Below, piece after piece: positions 16,296 through 26,400 of a DNA stretch of 64,000 bases. The number at the start of each line of letters is the position of its first letter. Position 1 is the stretch's first letter. The position numbers were made by a program, and so were the translations under genes. The stretch is from Clostridia bacterium (lineage in GTDB: Bacteria; Bacillota; Clostridia; Oscillospirales; Acutalibacteraceae): positions 86,213 to 150,212 of the forward strand of contig JAFRUA010000031.1 in the NCBI GenBank assembly GCA_017434855.1. Direction: 5' to 3'. The notes under the pieces were generated by a model. That model worked only from the letters and a program-made list of their open reading frames with translations. It did not search any database and was not told the origin of the DNA.

Positions 16296-18629
16296 CTAAT
16301 CATCCATATTTTCAGTGATACGGAAATCGACCGTGACGGTCGACCCGGCGTCCACCTGTGTTTCCGGCGCAATGCTTTGCTGATATACCGTGGCGCCCGC
16401 CGCGTCTGACGGGCCGGATAAGATCACGTTCAGTCCATAGGCCGCAGCCGTCTCGTTGACCGAAGCGGCCGTCATGCCCGCAAAGTTTGGCACGTTGACC
16501 GTTTGCATTGCCTCGCCGCTGTTGGTATAAACCACAACAACGCCGTTCTTTGCAATGGTGGAACCGGCCGACGGAACCTGCGACAGCACCGTTTCACCCT
16601 CGCCGATGATTTTGATCGTCAGGTTGTTCTCTTCTGCCAGCGCCCGCGCCTGCGAAACCGATTTGCCGATCATACCTGGCGTGGTTTTGCTGATGGCTTT
16701 CAGCTCTTCCTGCGTATAGCGCGGTTCCACGTTCAGATATTTCAGCGTTGGCTCCAACACTTCTTTTGCAATGGGCGCGGCCAGCACGCCGCCGCCGCGA
16801 TATTCTCCGGGCGGCTCATCCACGCCGACCAGCACAGCCACCTGCGGGTCGTCTGCCGGTGCAAAGCAGAGGAACGACGCCACATAGAGCAGTTGGTTTT
16901 CATCGGTCTTTTTGACGTCAAGCTTTTCACTCGTCGCCGTTTTGCCGGCCACGCGATAACCTTCGATGTATGCATTCTTACCGGTACCGCCCTCAACCAC
17001 GGCCTCCATCATCTGGCGAACGGTCGCCGCCGTACCCTCTGAAATCACCTGACGTTTGACCGTCGGTTCGTTCTTTGAAAGGATGTTGCCGTTCTCGTCC
17101 ACCACGCTGTCCACAATATAGGGAACCATCAGCTTTCCGCCGTTGGCAATGGCGCAGCCCGCCGTGATCATCTGGATCGGGCTCAGGCGGACCGACTGAC
17201 CAAACGAGGTACTGGCCAGGTCAACCACCGACATATTCTCTTGCTGGTGGACCACCGGGTACGCTTCCCCGGTCAGGTCGATGCCGGTGCGCTCGGTGAA
17301 GCCGAACGCTTCAAAGTACTTATAAAATGTTTCAACGCCCATCTTTTGGCCCATGCTGATAAAAAACGGGTTGCAGGAATTCATCAGGCCCTGGGTCAGC
17401 GTCTGATAGCCGTGGCCGCTGCGGTTGGCACAGTGGATCACCGTGCCCGCGACCTGATAGGCGCCGTTGCATGTATAGGTGGTGTCAAGGTTCACGATGC
17501 CCTCTTCCAGCGCGGCGGCGGCGGTGAAGATTTTAAACGTCGACCCCGGCTCATAGGTGCTGGTCACGCAATAGGAATTCCATTGGGCATACAGCGCGTC
17601 GGTCATCATCTGGGCATATTCGTCTGTGCCCTCATACGCCTTCAGCGCCTCGGCCGCAGCCGCATCCTGCAGCACACGGGGATTGTTCAGGTCAAAATCG
17701 GGTTTGTCGCTCATGGCCAGGATCGCGCCCGTGTCCACATCCATCACAATGCCAAAGGTGCCCTTGGCCCCGGTGGATTCCAGGGCGTTGACCAGCGCGT
17801 TTTCAAGATACCGCTGGATGTTCTGGTCAATCGTCAAAATGATGCCGCTGCCCTGCGTGGTGTCAAACACCGTTTCATAGCTGGAATCCAGCGTCTGGCC
17901 GCGGGCATTTTTGGCGGTGACAATGCGCCCCGCCTTGCCGCTCAGGTCGGTGTTGTAATATTTTTCCACGCCGGAGATGCCGGACCCGTCGTTGTCTGTC
18001 ACGCCGATGACGGTGGACGCAAAGTTGTTTTCCGGATACAGGCGCAGCGTGTCGCTCTCATAGGTAAAGAAGGATGTGGCATAGACGTTGCGGTCCGCCC
18101 CGCGCGACGTTTTGGCATAGGCATAGGGGGCGGTCAAAATCTCGTCCAGCGCCAGGCGTTCGGTCGCGTCCACCTTCTTTTTCACACGCACATAGGTGTG
18201 CTCGCTGTCTTCCATCATCGCGACCACTTTCTTTTTCTTCATGCCGACCGCCTTTGCGATCCGGCCGCCGATGTCTTCACAGTACGCCTCATAAGCGCCG
18301 GGAATATTGACGTTGTTGAAAAATTTCAGGATCTCATTCGGGTTGACGCAAAGGATCCAGGCCGAGGCGCTGGTCACCAGCGGCGTGCGGTTGATGTCAT
18401 AGATCGTGCCGCGGACCGCGCGGATCTCGGTGTCATAAAGCTGGCTCTGTTCCGCTTCAGACCGATAATCGTCCCCGTGCACAAAGATGATCCAGCCGAC
18501 GCGCAAAAAGCTGACCGCAAACAGCAGCGCAAACACAAAAAAAGTCATGGACCGCGCGCGCAGTTTAAACATCAGGTGATTCCGGTGCCGCGCACGGTTT
18601 TTCGGAAACGGATTCCATTTTTTCGACAC
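16296..18629 (-). CDS. spoVD: SpoVD/FtsI-type class B penicillin-binding protein with PASTA domains
   Basis: A transpeptidase of about 777 residues anchored by one N-terminal helix (SMTFFVFALLFAVSFLRVGW). A PBP dimerisation domain opens with EIRAVRGTIYDINRTPL. The active-site Ser is in GSTFKIFTAAAALEEG (about Ser363), the SxN-type motif in MNSCNPFF, and the KTG-type motif reads GKTATS (about 561). Two PASTA repeats occupy about 650-777 (TPGMIGKSVSQARALAEENN and VNVPNFAGMTAASVNETAAA). Start GTG 18629 is chosen for its AAAGGAGG seven bases upstream. PASTA-bearing PBPs in this position are called SpoVD in spore formers; the copy may serve division, sporulation or both. Confidence 0.93.
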   Translation of the reverse strand: MSKKWNPFPKNRARHRNHLMFKLRARSMTFFVFALLFAVSFLRVGWIIFVHGDDYRSEAEQSQLYDTEIRAVRGTIYDINRTPLVTSASAWILCVNPNEILKFFNNVNIPGAYEAYCEDIGGRIAKAVGMKKKKVVAMMEDSEHTYVRVKKKVDATERLALDEILTAPYAYAKTSRGADRNVYATSFFTYESDTLRLYPENNFASTVIGVTDNDGSGISGVEKYYNTDLSGKAGRIVTAKNARGQTLDSSYETVFDTTQGSGIILTIDQNIQRYLENALVNALESTGAKGTFGIVMDVDTGAILAMSDKPDFDLNNPRVLQDAAAAEALKAYEGTDEYAQMMTDALYAQWNSYCVTSTYEPGSTFKIFTAAAALEEGIVNLDTTYTCNGAYQVAGTVIHCANRSGHGYQTLTQGLMNSCNPFFISMGQKMGVETFYKYFEAFGFTERTGIDLTGEAYPVVHQQENMSVVDLASTSFGQSVRLSPIQMITAGCAIANGGKLMVPYIVDSVVDENGNILSKNEPTVKRQVISEGTAATVRQMMEAVVEGGTGKNAYIEGYRVAGKTATSEKLDVKKTDENQLLYVASFLCFAPADDPQVAVLVGVDEPPGEYRGGGVLAAPIAKEVLEPTLKYLNVEPRYTQEELKAISKTTPGMIGKSVSQARALAEENNLTIKIIGEGETVLSQVPSAGSTIAKNGVVVVYTNSGEAMQTVNVPNFAGMTAASVNETAAAYGLNVILSGPSDAAGATVYQQSIAPETQVDAGSTVTVDFRITENMDD

Positions 18630-18789
18630 GCTGTTTCCTCCTTTCGGCCCTGTGTGATACAAGCCAAATGCGGCGGAGCATTTTACTCGCTTTTGGAATA
18701 AAACGTCCGCCTGGTATTTGTTCTATTGAACCGGTGTATCAGCCATATTCATACATATTCCGTCACGCTCTGGGATATGCCGCCGCGGC

Positions 18790-19248
18790 TCAATCCCGGC
18801 TCTGCGAAACGACGACGCGGTTCTCTGCCTCAATCTCCACATAATCCTTGTCGGCATTGGTCGCTTTCACCAGTCCCAGGCGCTCCATGGCGATCTTGTC
18901 AATGTTTTCGGCCGATACGATGCGTGCCAGCCGGCTTTGCAGCACCACGTTTGCGTCGCACTGGATGGTGAGCTTTTCGTTCGCGGCGTCCAGCGCATGG
19001 CGCTGCTGGGTCTTCTTGGCAAAGCTGTTGCAGAAAATGCCGAACAGCACGATCGCAAACGACACCATTGCAAAGATTTTGACCAGCTTTTTATTGTTGA
19101 CCCGTTCCAGCTTCCGGCGATCCACATGGGGCTGCGGCACTCTTCTGAGCCGGGGCGCGGGTTCCTGCGGTCGCTCTTGCGGCTGCACATACGGCCGTTG
19201 CAGCGGCTGCGCAGCAAGATTCAAATCAAAGGCGCGTTCTGCCGCCAT
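18790..19248 (-). CDS. ftsL: FtsL-like septum protein
   Basis: A 152-residue bitopic protein: cytoplasmic Pro/Arg-rich head (about 1-55), one transmembrane helix (KIFAMVSFAIVLFGIFCNSF), then an extracytoplasmic coiled coil (TQQRHALDAANEKLTIQCDA) and the DivIC/FtsL-type ending IDKIAMERLGLVKATNADKD. FtsL forms a complex with DivIC and DivIB that controls septal wall synthesis. Sequence conservation of FtsL is low, so the call rests on size, topology and position between rsmH and the PBP gene. A 160-base gap to the PBP gene start is longer than elsewhere in the cluster. Confidence 0.85.
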   Translation of the reverse strand: MAAERAFDLNLAAQPLQRPYVQPQERPQEPAPRLRRVPQPHVDRRKLERVNNKKLVKIFAMVSFAIVLFGIFCNSFAKKTQQRHALDAANEKLTIQCDANVVLQSRLARIVSAENIDKIAMERLGLVKATNADKDYVEIEAENRVVVSQSRD

Positions 19249-19270
19249 GATGATTCCCCCTCTTTATTTT

Positions 19271-20197
19271 TTACATACGAAGCTTTTCTGCGCTGCGCAA
19301 ACGGGCGCTGCGCGCGCGCGGGTTTTCCTCTGCTTCTTTTTCCGACGGAGCCACCGCTTTCAGCACCCGGGCGCGCGGCGTATTGCCGCACACGCAAACC
19401 GGAAACTCCGGCGGGCAGGTGCAGCCCTTTGACCATTGCTGCATCTTTTGCTTGACGATGCGGTCCTCCAGCGAATGAAAGGTGATGACCGACAGCCGGC
19501 CGCCGACCTCCAGCGCGTCAAACATCTCGTTCAGCGTGGTTTCCAATACGTCCAGCTCGCCGTTCACCGCAATGCGCAGCGCCTGAAACGTTCGCCGCGC
19601 CGGGTGGCCGCCGGTGCGCCGCGCCTTGGCGGGGATGCCGGTCTTGATGATCTCGGCCAGCTCCAGCGTGGTTTCGATCGGTTTGACCGACCGTTCCTCC
19701 ACGATCCGTTTGGCAATGGACCGCGCAAAGCGTTCCTCTCCGTACCGAAAAATGATCTGCGCCAGCGCCTCCTGCGGCAGCGTGTTGACCAGGTCCGCCG
19801 CGCTTTGGCCGCTTTGCGACATGCGCATGTCCAGCGGCGCGTCTGCGTGGAACGAAAACCCGCGGCCTGCCGTATCCAACTGATGCGAGCTGACGCCCAG
19901 GTCCGCAAAAATGCCGCTGACGCTTTCCAGCCCCAGCGCGCCAAGGATCTCTTGCAGCCGGCTGAAGTTGGACTGCACCACCGTCACACGCGCGTCGCCC
20001 CGGAATCGCGCGTTCAATGCGGCGATCGCGTCCGGGTCCTGATCGATGCAGATCAGCTTTCCGCGTTCCAGACGTTCCAAAACTGCGGCGCTGTGGCCGC
20101 CGGCGCCCGCCGTGCAGTCCACATAAACACCGTCCGGCCGCACCTGCAGCGACGCCACCGTTTCGTTCAAAAGAACGCTGACGTGATGAAATTCCAT
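19271..20197 (-). CDS. rsmH: 16S rRNA (cytosine(1402)-N4)-methyltransferase RsmH
   Basis: A 308-residue SAM-dependent methyltransferase (formerly MraW) that methylates C1402 in the 16S rRNA decoding site. It starts MEFHHVSVLLNETVASL and has the SAM loop YVDCTAGAGGHSAAVLERL. Other family motifs are GIFADLGVSSHQLD, RGFSFHADAPLDMRM and, towards the C-terminus, RLSVITFHSLEDRIVKQ. It follows mraZ by nine bases with a TGAGGTGA ribosome site. Confidence 0.98.
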   Translation of the reverse strand: MEFHHVSVLLNETVASLQVRPDGVYVDCTAGAGGHSAAVLERLERGKLICIDQDPDAIAALNARFRGDARVTVVQSNFSRLQEILGALGLESVSGIFADLGVSSHQLDTAGRGFSFHADAPLDMRMSQSGQSAADLVNTLPQEALAQIIFRYGEERFARSIAKRIVEERSVKPIETTLELAEIIKTGIPAKARRTGGHPARRTFQALRIAVNGELDVLETTLNEMFDALEVGGRLSVITFHSLEDRIVKQKMQQWSKGCTCPPEFPVCVCGNTPRARVLKAVAPSEKEAEENPRARSARLRSAEKLRM

Positions 20198-20206
20198 GAT
20201 CTCACC

Positions 20207-20695
20207 TCACGGTGCGGGCAGGAACTCGCCCTTTGCGGTGCGTTCCAGCGCAATGGATTCTTCCGCCATGGCAGCAGATTCTTCGTCCATGGAATGCTGA
20301 TTGACCAGCGCGTAATAGTCTTTGAAGACGGCGGGATCCCAAATTTCCACATGGTCGCCCATGCCGACGATCACGGTGGCCTTGTCCAGCTTTGCCAGCG
20401 CGGCGATGGACGTCGGGATCGCGATGCGCCCCTGGCTGTCCACATTCACGTCGGTGGCACCGGCATAGTCCGCAAACATCTGCATCCTGCGTTTGTGCGG
20501 ATTGGCAATCTGCGCGGCCGCCGCCTCCACCTGCTGCTCAAAGTCTGAACGACGGAAGCATTGGATGCACGGGTACTTCGACGCCAGAACCTTGATGACA
20601 AAGCTGCCCGTCAGCCCGTCACGAAACTTTGCCGGAACAAACAACCGGTTTTTCGCGTCCATGTTGTGCTCATAGTTGCCGATAAAGCCAAGCAT
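20207..20695 (-). CDS. mraZ: Transcriptional regulator MraZ
   Basis: A 162-residue protein with two AbrB-like swapped-hairpin MraZ domains: FIGNYEHNMDAKNRLFVPAK in the first and DVNVDSQGRIAIPTSIAALA in the second. MraZ binds TGGGN repeats in front of its own gene and regulates the division cluster. The tail beyond about residue 140 is a short Glu/Ala-rich extension. It is the first gene of the operon, with AAAGGAGG before ATG 20695 and a consensus promoter at 20811-20839. Confidence 0.97.
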   Translation of the reverse strand: MLGFIGNYEHNMDAKNRLFVPAKFRDGLTGSFVIKVLASKYPCIQCFRRSDFEQQVEAAAAQIANPHKRRMQMFADYAGATDVNVDSQGRIAIPTSIAALAKLDKATVIVGMGDHVEIWDPAVFKDYYALVNQHSMDEESAAMAEESIALERTAKGEFLPAP

Positions 20696-20763
20696 CGCCG
20701 TGCACCTCCTTTGCTCATTTTTGTGATCTCATTTGCGGGTACGCAGGAACCGGGCCGAAAATT

Positions 20764-20778
20764 CACCACAATTCCCCA
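20764..20778 (-). promoter_or_regulatory. Candidate MraZ operator
   Basis: On the minus strand TGGGG-AATTG-TGGTG: two TGGGN-like words five bases apart, the spacing reported for MraZ sites, between the promoter and the mraZ start. A further TGGGG at 20795-20799 is out of phase. Confidence 0.45.
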
Positions 20779-20810
20779 AAAATATTGTATCGCGCCCCAC
20801 TGTGGATATA

Positions 20811-20839
20811 ATTATACCGTTTTGTGCGTGCCTTGTCAA
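20811..20839 (-). promoter_or_regulatory. Main promoter of the division/cell-wall operon
   Basis: Minus-strand -35 TTGACA (20834-20839), 17-base spacer, -10 TATAAT (20811-20816), a full consensus promoter about 115 bases before mraZ. No convincing terminator was seen between mraZ and the ftsZ promoter, so it probably drives about 12 kb. Confidence 0.88.
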
Positions 20840-20987
20840 CCCTTTCGCGCGGGATTCTGAAAAAAATACCGCAAAAATTGCGGTGGGGCAAAGTGGAGCG
20901 CCGAATCAGCGCCGCAGCCGCACCCGGCAAACCAGACGCCGATTGAACGGACGGTTGATTTTTTTATGAAAAATGGTTTTTAAGGAC

Positions 20988-21016
20988 TTTTTCAGAATTA
21001 GAAGATATGATATAAT
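20988..21016 (+). promoter_or_regulatory. Candidate promoter of the two-component system
   Basis: Plus-strand -10 TATAAT at 21011-21016, with only a weak -35 (TTTTTC at 20988-20993). It is followed by AAAGGAGG and ATG 21055. The poor -35 could mean an activator is needed. Confidence 0.45.
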
Positions 21017-21054
21017 TGAAAAGTGAAACAACCCCCACGCAAAGGAGGCTCTTT

Positions 21055-21735
21055 ATGAATATTCTGATTGTGGAGGACGAGGTTTCTCTTTCCAATGCCA
21101 TCAAAAAGATCATGGAACAGCACGGCTATCTGGCCGACGCTGTGTATGACGGCGCCAGCGCGATCGATTATGCCACCGGCTGCGCCTATGATCTCATCAT
21201 TCTGGACGTCATGCTGCCAAAGCTTGACGGATTTGAGGTGGTCCGGCGCCTGCGTGCGGGCGGCCTGCAAACGCCGATCCTGATGCTGACGGCAAGGGCG
21301 GCCACGCCGGACAAGGTCACGGGGCTCAACAGCGGCGCAGACGATTACATGACCAAGCCCTTTGAAATCGAAGAGCTGCTGGCGCGGGTCAATGCGCTGA
21401 CGCGGCGCACCCCCGGCGGTCTGGTGATCGATACGGTCACCTTCGGCGACCTGACGCTGAATGTCAGGAACGCGGTGCTTGCCTGCGGCAATGCGTCCGT
21501 GCAGCTCAGCCGCAAGGAATTTGAGGTGCTGAAGCTGCTGATGTATCACCCGAGCACGACCGTCACAAAAGAGCTTTTGATCGTGAAGATCTGGGGCGCA
21601 GACTCGGAAGCAACCGACAACAACGTTGAGGTCTATATTTCGTTCCTGCGCAAAAAGCTGCGCTATCTCAAGTCGCAGGTCCTGATCCGCAACATTCAAA
21701 AAATCGGGTATCGACTGGAGGCGGAGCCGGCGTGA
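21055..21735 (+). CDS. OmpR-family response regulator
   Basis: A 226-residue two-domain regulator. The receiver domain (1-about 118) has the acidic pocket in ILIVEDEVSL, the phosphoacceptor Asp in LIILDVMLPKLDGFEVV (about 51), Thr in MLTARAATPDK and Lys in DDYMTKPFEIEELLARV. The C-terminal winged-helix DNA-binding domain (about 130-224) includes LSRKEFEVLKLLMYHPSTTV and DNNVEVYISFLRKKL. It overlaps the following histidine kinase gene by four bases, so the two form one system. The stimulus and target genes cannot be read from sequence; the giant surface-protein gene lies next door in convergent orientation. Confidence 0.95.
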   Translation: MNILIVEDEVSLSNAIKKIMEQHGYLADAVYDGASAIDYATGCAYDLIILDVMLPKLDGFEVVRRLRAGGLQTPILMLTARAATPDKVTGLNSGADDYMTKPFEIEELLARVNALTRRTPGGLVIDTVTFGDLTLNVRNAVLACGNASVQLSRKEFEVLKLLMYHPSTTVTKELLIVKIWGADSEATDNNVEVYISFLRKKLRYLKSQVLIRNIQKIGYRLEAEPA

Positions 21736-23060
21736 AACAGTACCGCAAACGCTTTGTCTTCATCAGTATGTCGCTCATCTCGTTTGTGCTGCTGACCGTT
21801 TTCATTGTGCTGGAAATCACTGCCTATTATCATCACTGCAGTGAGCTGAAAAGCACCATGAGTCATGTGCTGCAGCCCATCAGCGGGCGGCTTGGAATTG
21901 ACGATGCCGGGCCGCCGGCAGTCCCGGGCGACACACCCCCGGCAGCACCCGACGCGCCGCTGGGCCCGGCAAACAGCAAAGCGCAGGCCCAGCGTCTTTT
22001 TCGCGGCGGCAACAGCCAGATCATCACCGTTCTGGTCAAGAACGACAGCAATGAACACATCATCGTTTCCAGAGAAGACAGTGAAATCTCAGACAGCGAA
22101 ATTCAAGCTGCGATTCCGGATGCGCTGGCTGCTGACAAGTCGTTTGGCACACTGCCGGATCACAACCTGATTTTTTACAAGGAAGTCGGCGCCAACTGCA
22201 TGAAAATCGCCCTGACGCAAACAAGCTACATTACCCAGCGTGTCTGGCGAAGCATCGCGACTTATGGCCTGATCTTTTTACTCTCTTTTGCTGTCTTTCT
22301 TTTCGTCACCGTGCGTCTGTCAAAATTTGCGTCGCGGCCGATGGAACGGGCCATGCAATTGGAACGCCGGTTTGTGGCTGACGTGTCGCACGACCTGAAA
22401 ACGCCGATCACTGTCATCCTGGCCAACAACAGCATTTTAAAAAGCAATGCAAACGCCGCGGTCGCAACCCAGATGCAATGGGTCGACAGCACCGAGGCCG
22501 CCGCAAAAAACATGATGCACCTGATCGACGAAATGCTGACGCTTTCTTCTTTGGACGAGTGTGCGGCACGCACTCCGGGCAGCGGCACGGACGCAGTGAG
22601 CTTGTCGTCTGCGGCGGAAAAAGCAGAACTGCAAATGGAATCCATTGCGTATGATCGAAAGATCACTCTGAATGCAGAGATTCGGGACGGGCTGTTTGTT
22701 CGCGCGACGGCCGACGACCTGGACCGCATTTGCAGCGGCCTTTTGGAAAACGCGCTGAAATATGAACCGGCCGGCAGCGAAGTCACAATGACGCTTGAGG
22801 CCAACAAAAAAAAGGCCGTCCTTTCCATCCGCAACCGCAGCAGCGTTATTGCAGAAGAAGAACAGCCGCACATCTTTGAACGGTTTTATCGCGGTGACAA
22901 AGCCCGCGACACCAAACAGGGGCACGGCCTCGGCCTGCCGATCATCAAGCAGATCACCGATCTGATCGGCGCCGCTGTTTCCGTCCGCAGCACCGAAACG
23001 GACGGCACCACATTCCGGGTGGAATTTGATCTTGCGCCTCCACCCGACAAATCCCATTGA
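21732..23060 (+). CDS. Membrane sensor histidine kinase
   Basis: A 442-residue sensor with GTG start overlapping the regulator gene. Two transmembrane helices (about 7-30 and 170-192) flank an extracytoplasmic sensor region of about 140 residues with a Pro/Ala-rich stretch. The H-box is RRFVADVSHDLKTPITVILA. N-box ENALKYEPAGSEVTM, G1 GHGLGLPIIKQITDLIG and a final DGTTFRVEF complete the ATPase domain. No HAMP domain is obvious. It would phosphorylate the regulator encoded at 21055-21735. Confidence 0.93.
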   Translation: MKQYRKRFVFISMSLISFVLLTVFIVLEITAYYHHCSELKSTMSHVLQPISGRLGIDDAGPPAVPGDTPPAAPDAPLGPANSKAQAQRLFRGGNSQIITVLVKNDSNEHIIVSREDSEISDSEIQAAIPDALAADKSFGTLPDHNLIFYKEVGANCMKIALTQTSYITQRVWRSIATYGLIFLLSFAVFLFVTVRLSKFASRPMERAMQLERRFVADVSHDLKTPITVILANNSILKSNANAAVATQMQWVDSTEAAAKNMMHLIDEMLTLSSLDECAARTPGSGTDAVSLSSAAEKAELQMESIAYDRKITLNAEIRDGLFVRATADDLDRICSGLLENALKYEPAGSEVTMTLEANKKKAVLSIRNRSSVIAEEEQPHIFERFYRGDKARDTKQGHGLGLPIIKQITDLIGAAVSVRSTETDGTTFRVEFDLAPPPDKSH

Positions 23061-23082
23061 CAGCTCCTCATTCTCTCCTTTT

Positions 23083-23124
23083 GGGGATCGGCAGAACCGC
23101 ACTGCCGGTCCCCGCTTTTGTTTT
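23083..23124 (+). terminator. Terminator of the two-component operon
   Basis: GGGGATCGGCAG pairs with CTGCCGGTCCCC over a seven-base loop, followed by GCTTTTGTTTT, 22 bases after the kinase stop codon. Confidence 0.85.
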
Positions 23125-23148
23125 AAAAGCTGAATCGGCACCTGTGCG

Positions 23149-23331
23149 GTCCGCGCTTTGTGCGCGGACAAGCCGCCGCCGAGGGGCGCAGGCCGGCCCG
23201 GCCGGCCTGCGCAAATTCAAAGCCGGGATTCCACACCGGCAAAAAGGCACCGTCTGCCCGGCTTTGAATTTTGCGCCGCCGCTGGCGGCGCACCCTCGGC
23301 GGCGGCCAACGGCGAACACAACGTGTTCGCC
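23149..23331. repeat. Nested inverted-repeat element with flanking hairpins
   Basis: The region folds as a cross. An outer perfect 14-bp stem pairs 23172-23185 with 23293-23306. An internal near-perfect 17-bp stem pairs 23211-23227 with 23257-23274. A perfect 11-bp hairpin (23188-23210) and an 8-bp hairpin (23273-23291) form side arms. It is flanked by a perfect 8-bp hairpin on the left (23149-23169) and a perfect 9-bp hairpin on the right (23311-23331). It lies between the ends of two convergent genes and codes for nothing convincing. It could be a mobile or REP-like element or a structured RNA; no strand preference is visible. Confidence 0.7.
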
Positions 23332-23385
23332 CCGCACAGCCGACTGGTTCACAATACAACGCTGCAATCGCTCATATACGCAAAC

Positions 23386-23415
23386 GCGCCGCCCCCCCAA
23401 ACGCGGTGGCGGCGC
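23386..23415 (-). terminator. Hairpin after the giant gene
   Basis: GCGCCGCC and GGCGGCGC arms (loop of 14) 17 bases past the stop of the giant gene; the following GTTTGCG is a poor T-run. Confidence 0.5.
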
Positions 23416-23432
23416 TTTCCGTTGATTGTGGA

Positions 23433-26400
23433 TCAGTGGCCCATCTTGTAGATCAGATGCTGAATGGTATGGACGAAGTAGTGGATCGCAGTGATCGCCC
23501 AGCCATAGACCGGCAACTCATAACGCGCTTCATAGAAGTCGCACATCGAGCAGCGGAAGCCCGTGGACTGTTCATCCGTCGTATAGGTCGCTCTGATATC
23601 CATGTGGGAAATCGTACCGGTGAGGTTGCCGTCTTCCAGCTTCAAGACATCGTTGGTCGTGATCATGACACGGTTCAGGGTGTAGATCATCGTGATCTTG
23701 TATTCGCCATCCTGGAACCGGTGGTCAAATTTGACTTCACCGTTGGCATTGGTGGTTCCGGTGTACTTGATGCCGTGGTTGACAAGCGAAACTTCAACAT
23801 CCTTGATCGGGTGGTTGTTCTGGTCAACTGCCGCAACGGTCAGCTCGATGTAATAATCATCGCAGCGTTCGCACTTGTAGTAGTCGTACTTGAACGTGCC
23901 GTCGTTGAGCTTGCCGGACCTGGTGCTGTCAAAGTGATATTCACCGTGGCCAAGCACTGCATACGGCTCAAAGCCGACCGCCTTGTTGCAGCGTTCGCAG
24001 ACGTCATACTCGGAGTGACCCGCCGTGGTGCAGGTGGATGCCTGCGCCGGCTTTCTGACCCAGGCGTGGCCAAGCGGTTCGCCGACCTCATAGGTCTCGG
24101 TACCGGCCGCACCGCAGGCGCAGCTGTAATAATAGGTCGCTGCCGTCTCGCACTTCGCGTTCGAGTGCATGTAATCTCTGGTCGAGACCTGACGGTCAAA
24201 CGTGTGCAGGACCGGGTCACCGTAGGTGCCGCAGCCGTTGACGCACTTGAAGCTGTGGCTGCCGTTGCCGTTGTCTCTGAGCTCGCCGATGTAGTTGTGG
24301 CCAAGGGCCGGCAGGACATAGGTTTCGGTGTCCACGCCGTACTTCTTGCCGCTTGCGGAAATATCCGTGCCGTCCAGCGTCAGAATCAGCTTGCAGACCG
24401 CGCAGTAGGTCAAAGCTCTGGTACCGTTCTGCGTGCAGGTCGCCGCTCTCGCGTTGACGGTTGTGATGATGTGATCCGCATATTCGCCGTAGTGATCGCC
24501 GCAGAAGTCGCAGACCGCCTGCTCGATGCAGGTTGCGGTGCCGCCGACGCAGTCTTCGGTGATGTACTGGCCGCAGACGCAGTACGCTTTGTGCGTGCCG
24601 TCGCCGTTGGAAACATAGTGATCGGTGAAGTCGTGCGCAGCAGCCTCTGCCGTGATGCTGACATGGCCGATGACCTTGTCTGCATTGATCGTGACTGTGG
24701 CGGAAAGGTTGTCGTCAGCCAGAACATAGGTGTAATCCGTGTCTCTGGTCAGTTCGATCGAGCCGACCTTAACGGTGACCGTGTCAAGCAGGTGATAACC
24801 ATCTTCCGCTGTGACGGTGCCGATATAGGTTGTGTCGCCCTGCGCCTGTGCCGGTGTACCGGTCAGGTTGTCGCCGTAATAGGTCACGCCAAACACGCCG
24901 TAGAGCCACTTCGCCTTGAAGGTGACGTTGCCCCAATGGCCGGTCGTAATCGCGGTGACCGCCTCTGCCGCCGTCCAGTTGCCGACGCCGGTCTTGACGA
25001 TCCAGCCGCCGAAGTCATAACCCTCACGGGTGATGTCTGCAGCCGTCGGAAGCGCGATGGACGGGGATTCAATGGTATAGGTTCCGCTGAAGTCCGCCAT
25101 GGTGCCTTCGTCGGTATCGAAGGTGTAGGTGTAGGTGATCGGGCTCCATTGTGCCTGGAATTCGACATTGCCATAGCTGCCGGTCGGAATGCTGATTGCT
25201 GTGTCGCCGACGGTCCAGCTGTTCTCGTCACCGTTCGCCGTCTTGACAACCCAGCCTTCAAAGCTGTAACCGTCGCGATGGATCTCGCTCGCGGTCGGAA
25301 GCATGATGGTCGCCGTTTCGATGGTGTAGGTGCCGCCGCTCACATCGCTGCCGTCATTGACGTCAAAGCTGTAAGTGTATTCGTTCGCGTTCCACTTCGC
25401 ATAGAGGTTGTTGACCGTGTCTTCGTTCGGCCAGTAGGCGTCGCCCTGATCGCCGGCCTTGTTGGCCTCGGTCAGTTCCGCGTCCTTATACCAGCCGCCG
25501 AAGGTGTAACCGGTCTTGGTCGGCGTCGGCAGCGTGATGCTGGTCGGCGTCCACTGCGCGATGATCGTCACATTTTCTTTGCTCAGAAGGGTCACAAACG
25601 CCTGGTTCGCATAGGTCTCGTCGCCGTTCTTCCAGCCGGCAAAGCCGAAGTTCGCCGTCAGGCTCTCAGGCTGTTCGCCGCCGTCTGCACCGTTATAATT
25701 GAAGGTCACGGTGTACTTGCGTTCATAAGCGTTCGGGTTCAGCGCCTGTTCTTCGTCAGAGATGAACTGCTGGTTCTGCATGGTACCGTCGGTCTTGCCG
25801 TTGCCGTCGAAGATCACGAAGAAGTGGTTCTTGGTCCACTGCGCGGTGAATCTGACGTTACCGTACATACCGGTCGGGATCTCAGTCACGATGTCGCCCA
25901 GGTGCCAGTTGGTCGCTGCGGCAACGGTCGTCACTTTCCAACCGCCGAAGGTGTAACCGTCGCGTGTGATCTCGTTGCTGGTCGGCAGCGCGATCGGCGC
26001 GGATTCGATGTTGTACTCGCCGTCACGGTCCGCCATGGTGCCGTTCGCCGTCTCGAACTTGTAGGTATAGGTGATCTTGGCCCACTGTGCCGTGAAGGTC
26101 ACGTTGCCAAAGTGCGCGTCGCCCGCGTTCGCCGCGTCAGCCGCATACTGCGTGCCGTTCGTCCAGTCGCCTTCTGCTGCGGTGATCTTCCACCCGTCAA
26201 AGGTGTAGCCCGCGCGTGCGGTCGTCGGGAACGAGACAACGTCGGTCGCGATGAAGTCAGCCGTAGTGAACTCGGTCGTGCCGTTCGCATAGATGAACGT
26301 CGCGGTGTAACCGATCGCATCCCAGTGAGCGGTCAGCGTGGTGTTCGCTGTCGGCGTGAAGGAAGCACCTTCCACTTTCGTGTCGCCGTTGTACCAGCCG

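Noticed and set aside
18630..18789. Missing gene or internal promoter between ftsL and the PBP gene
   Set aside because: The 160-base gap has no frame with a ribosome site and only weak -10-like words.
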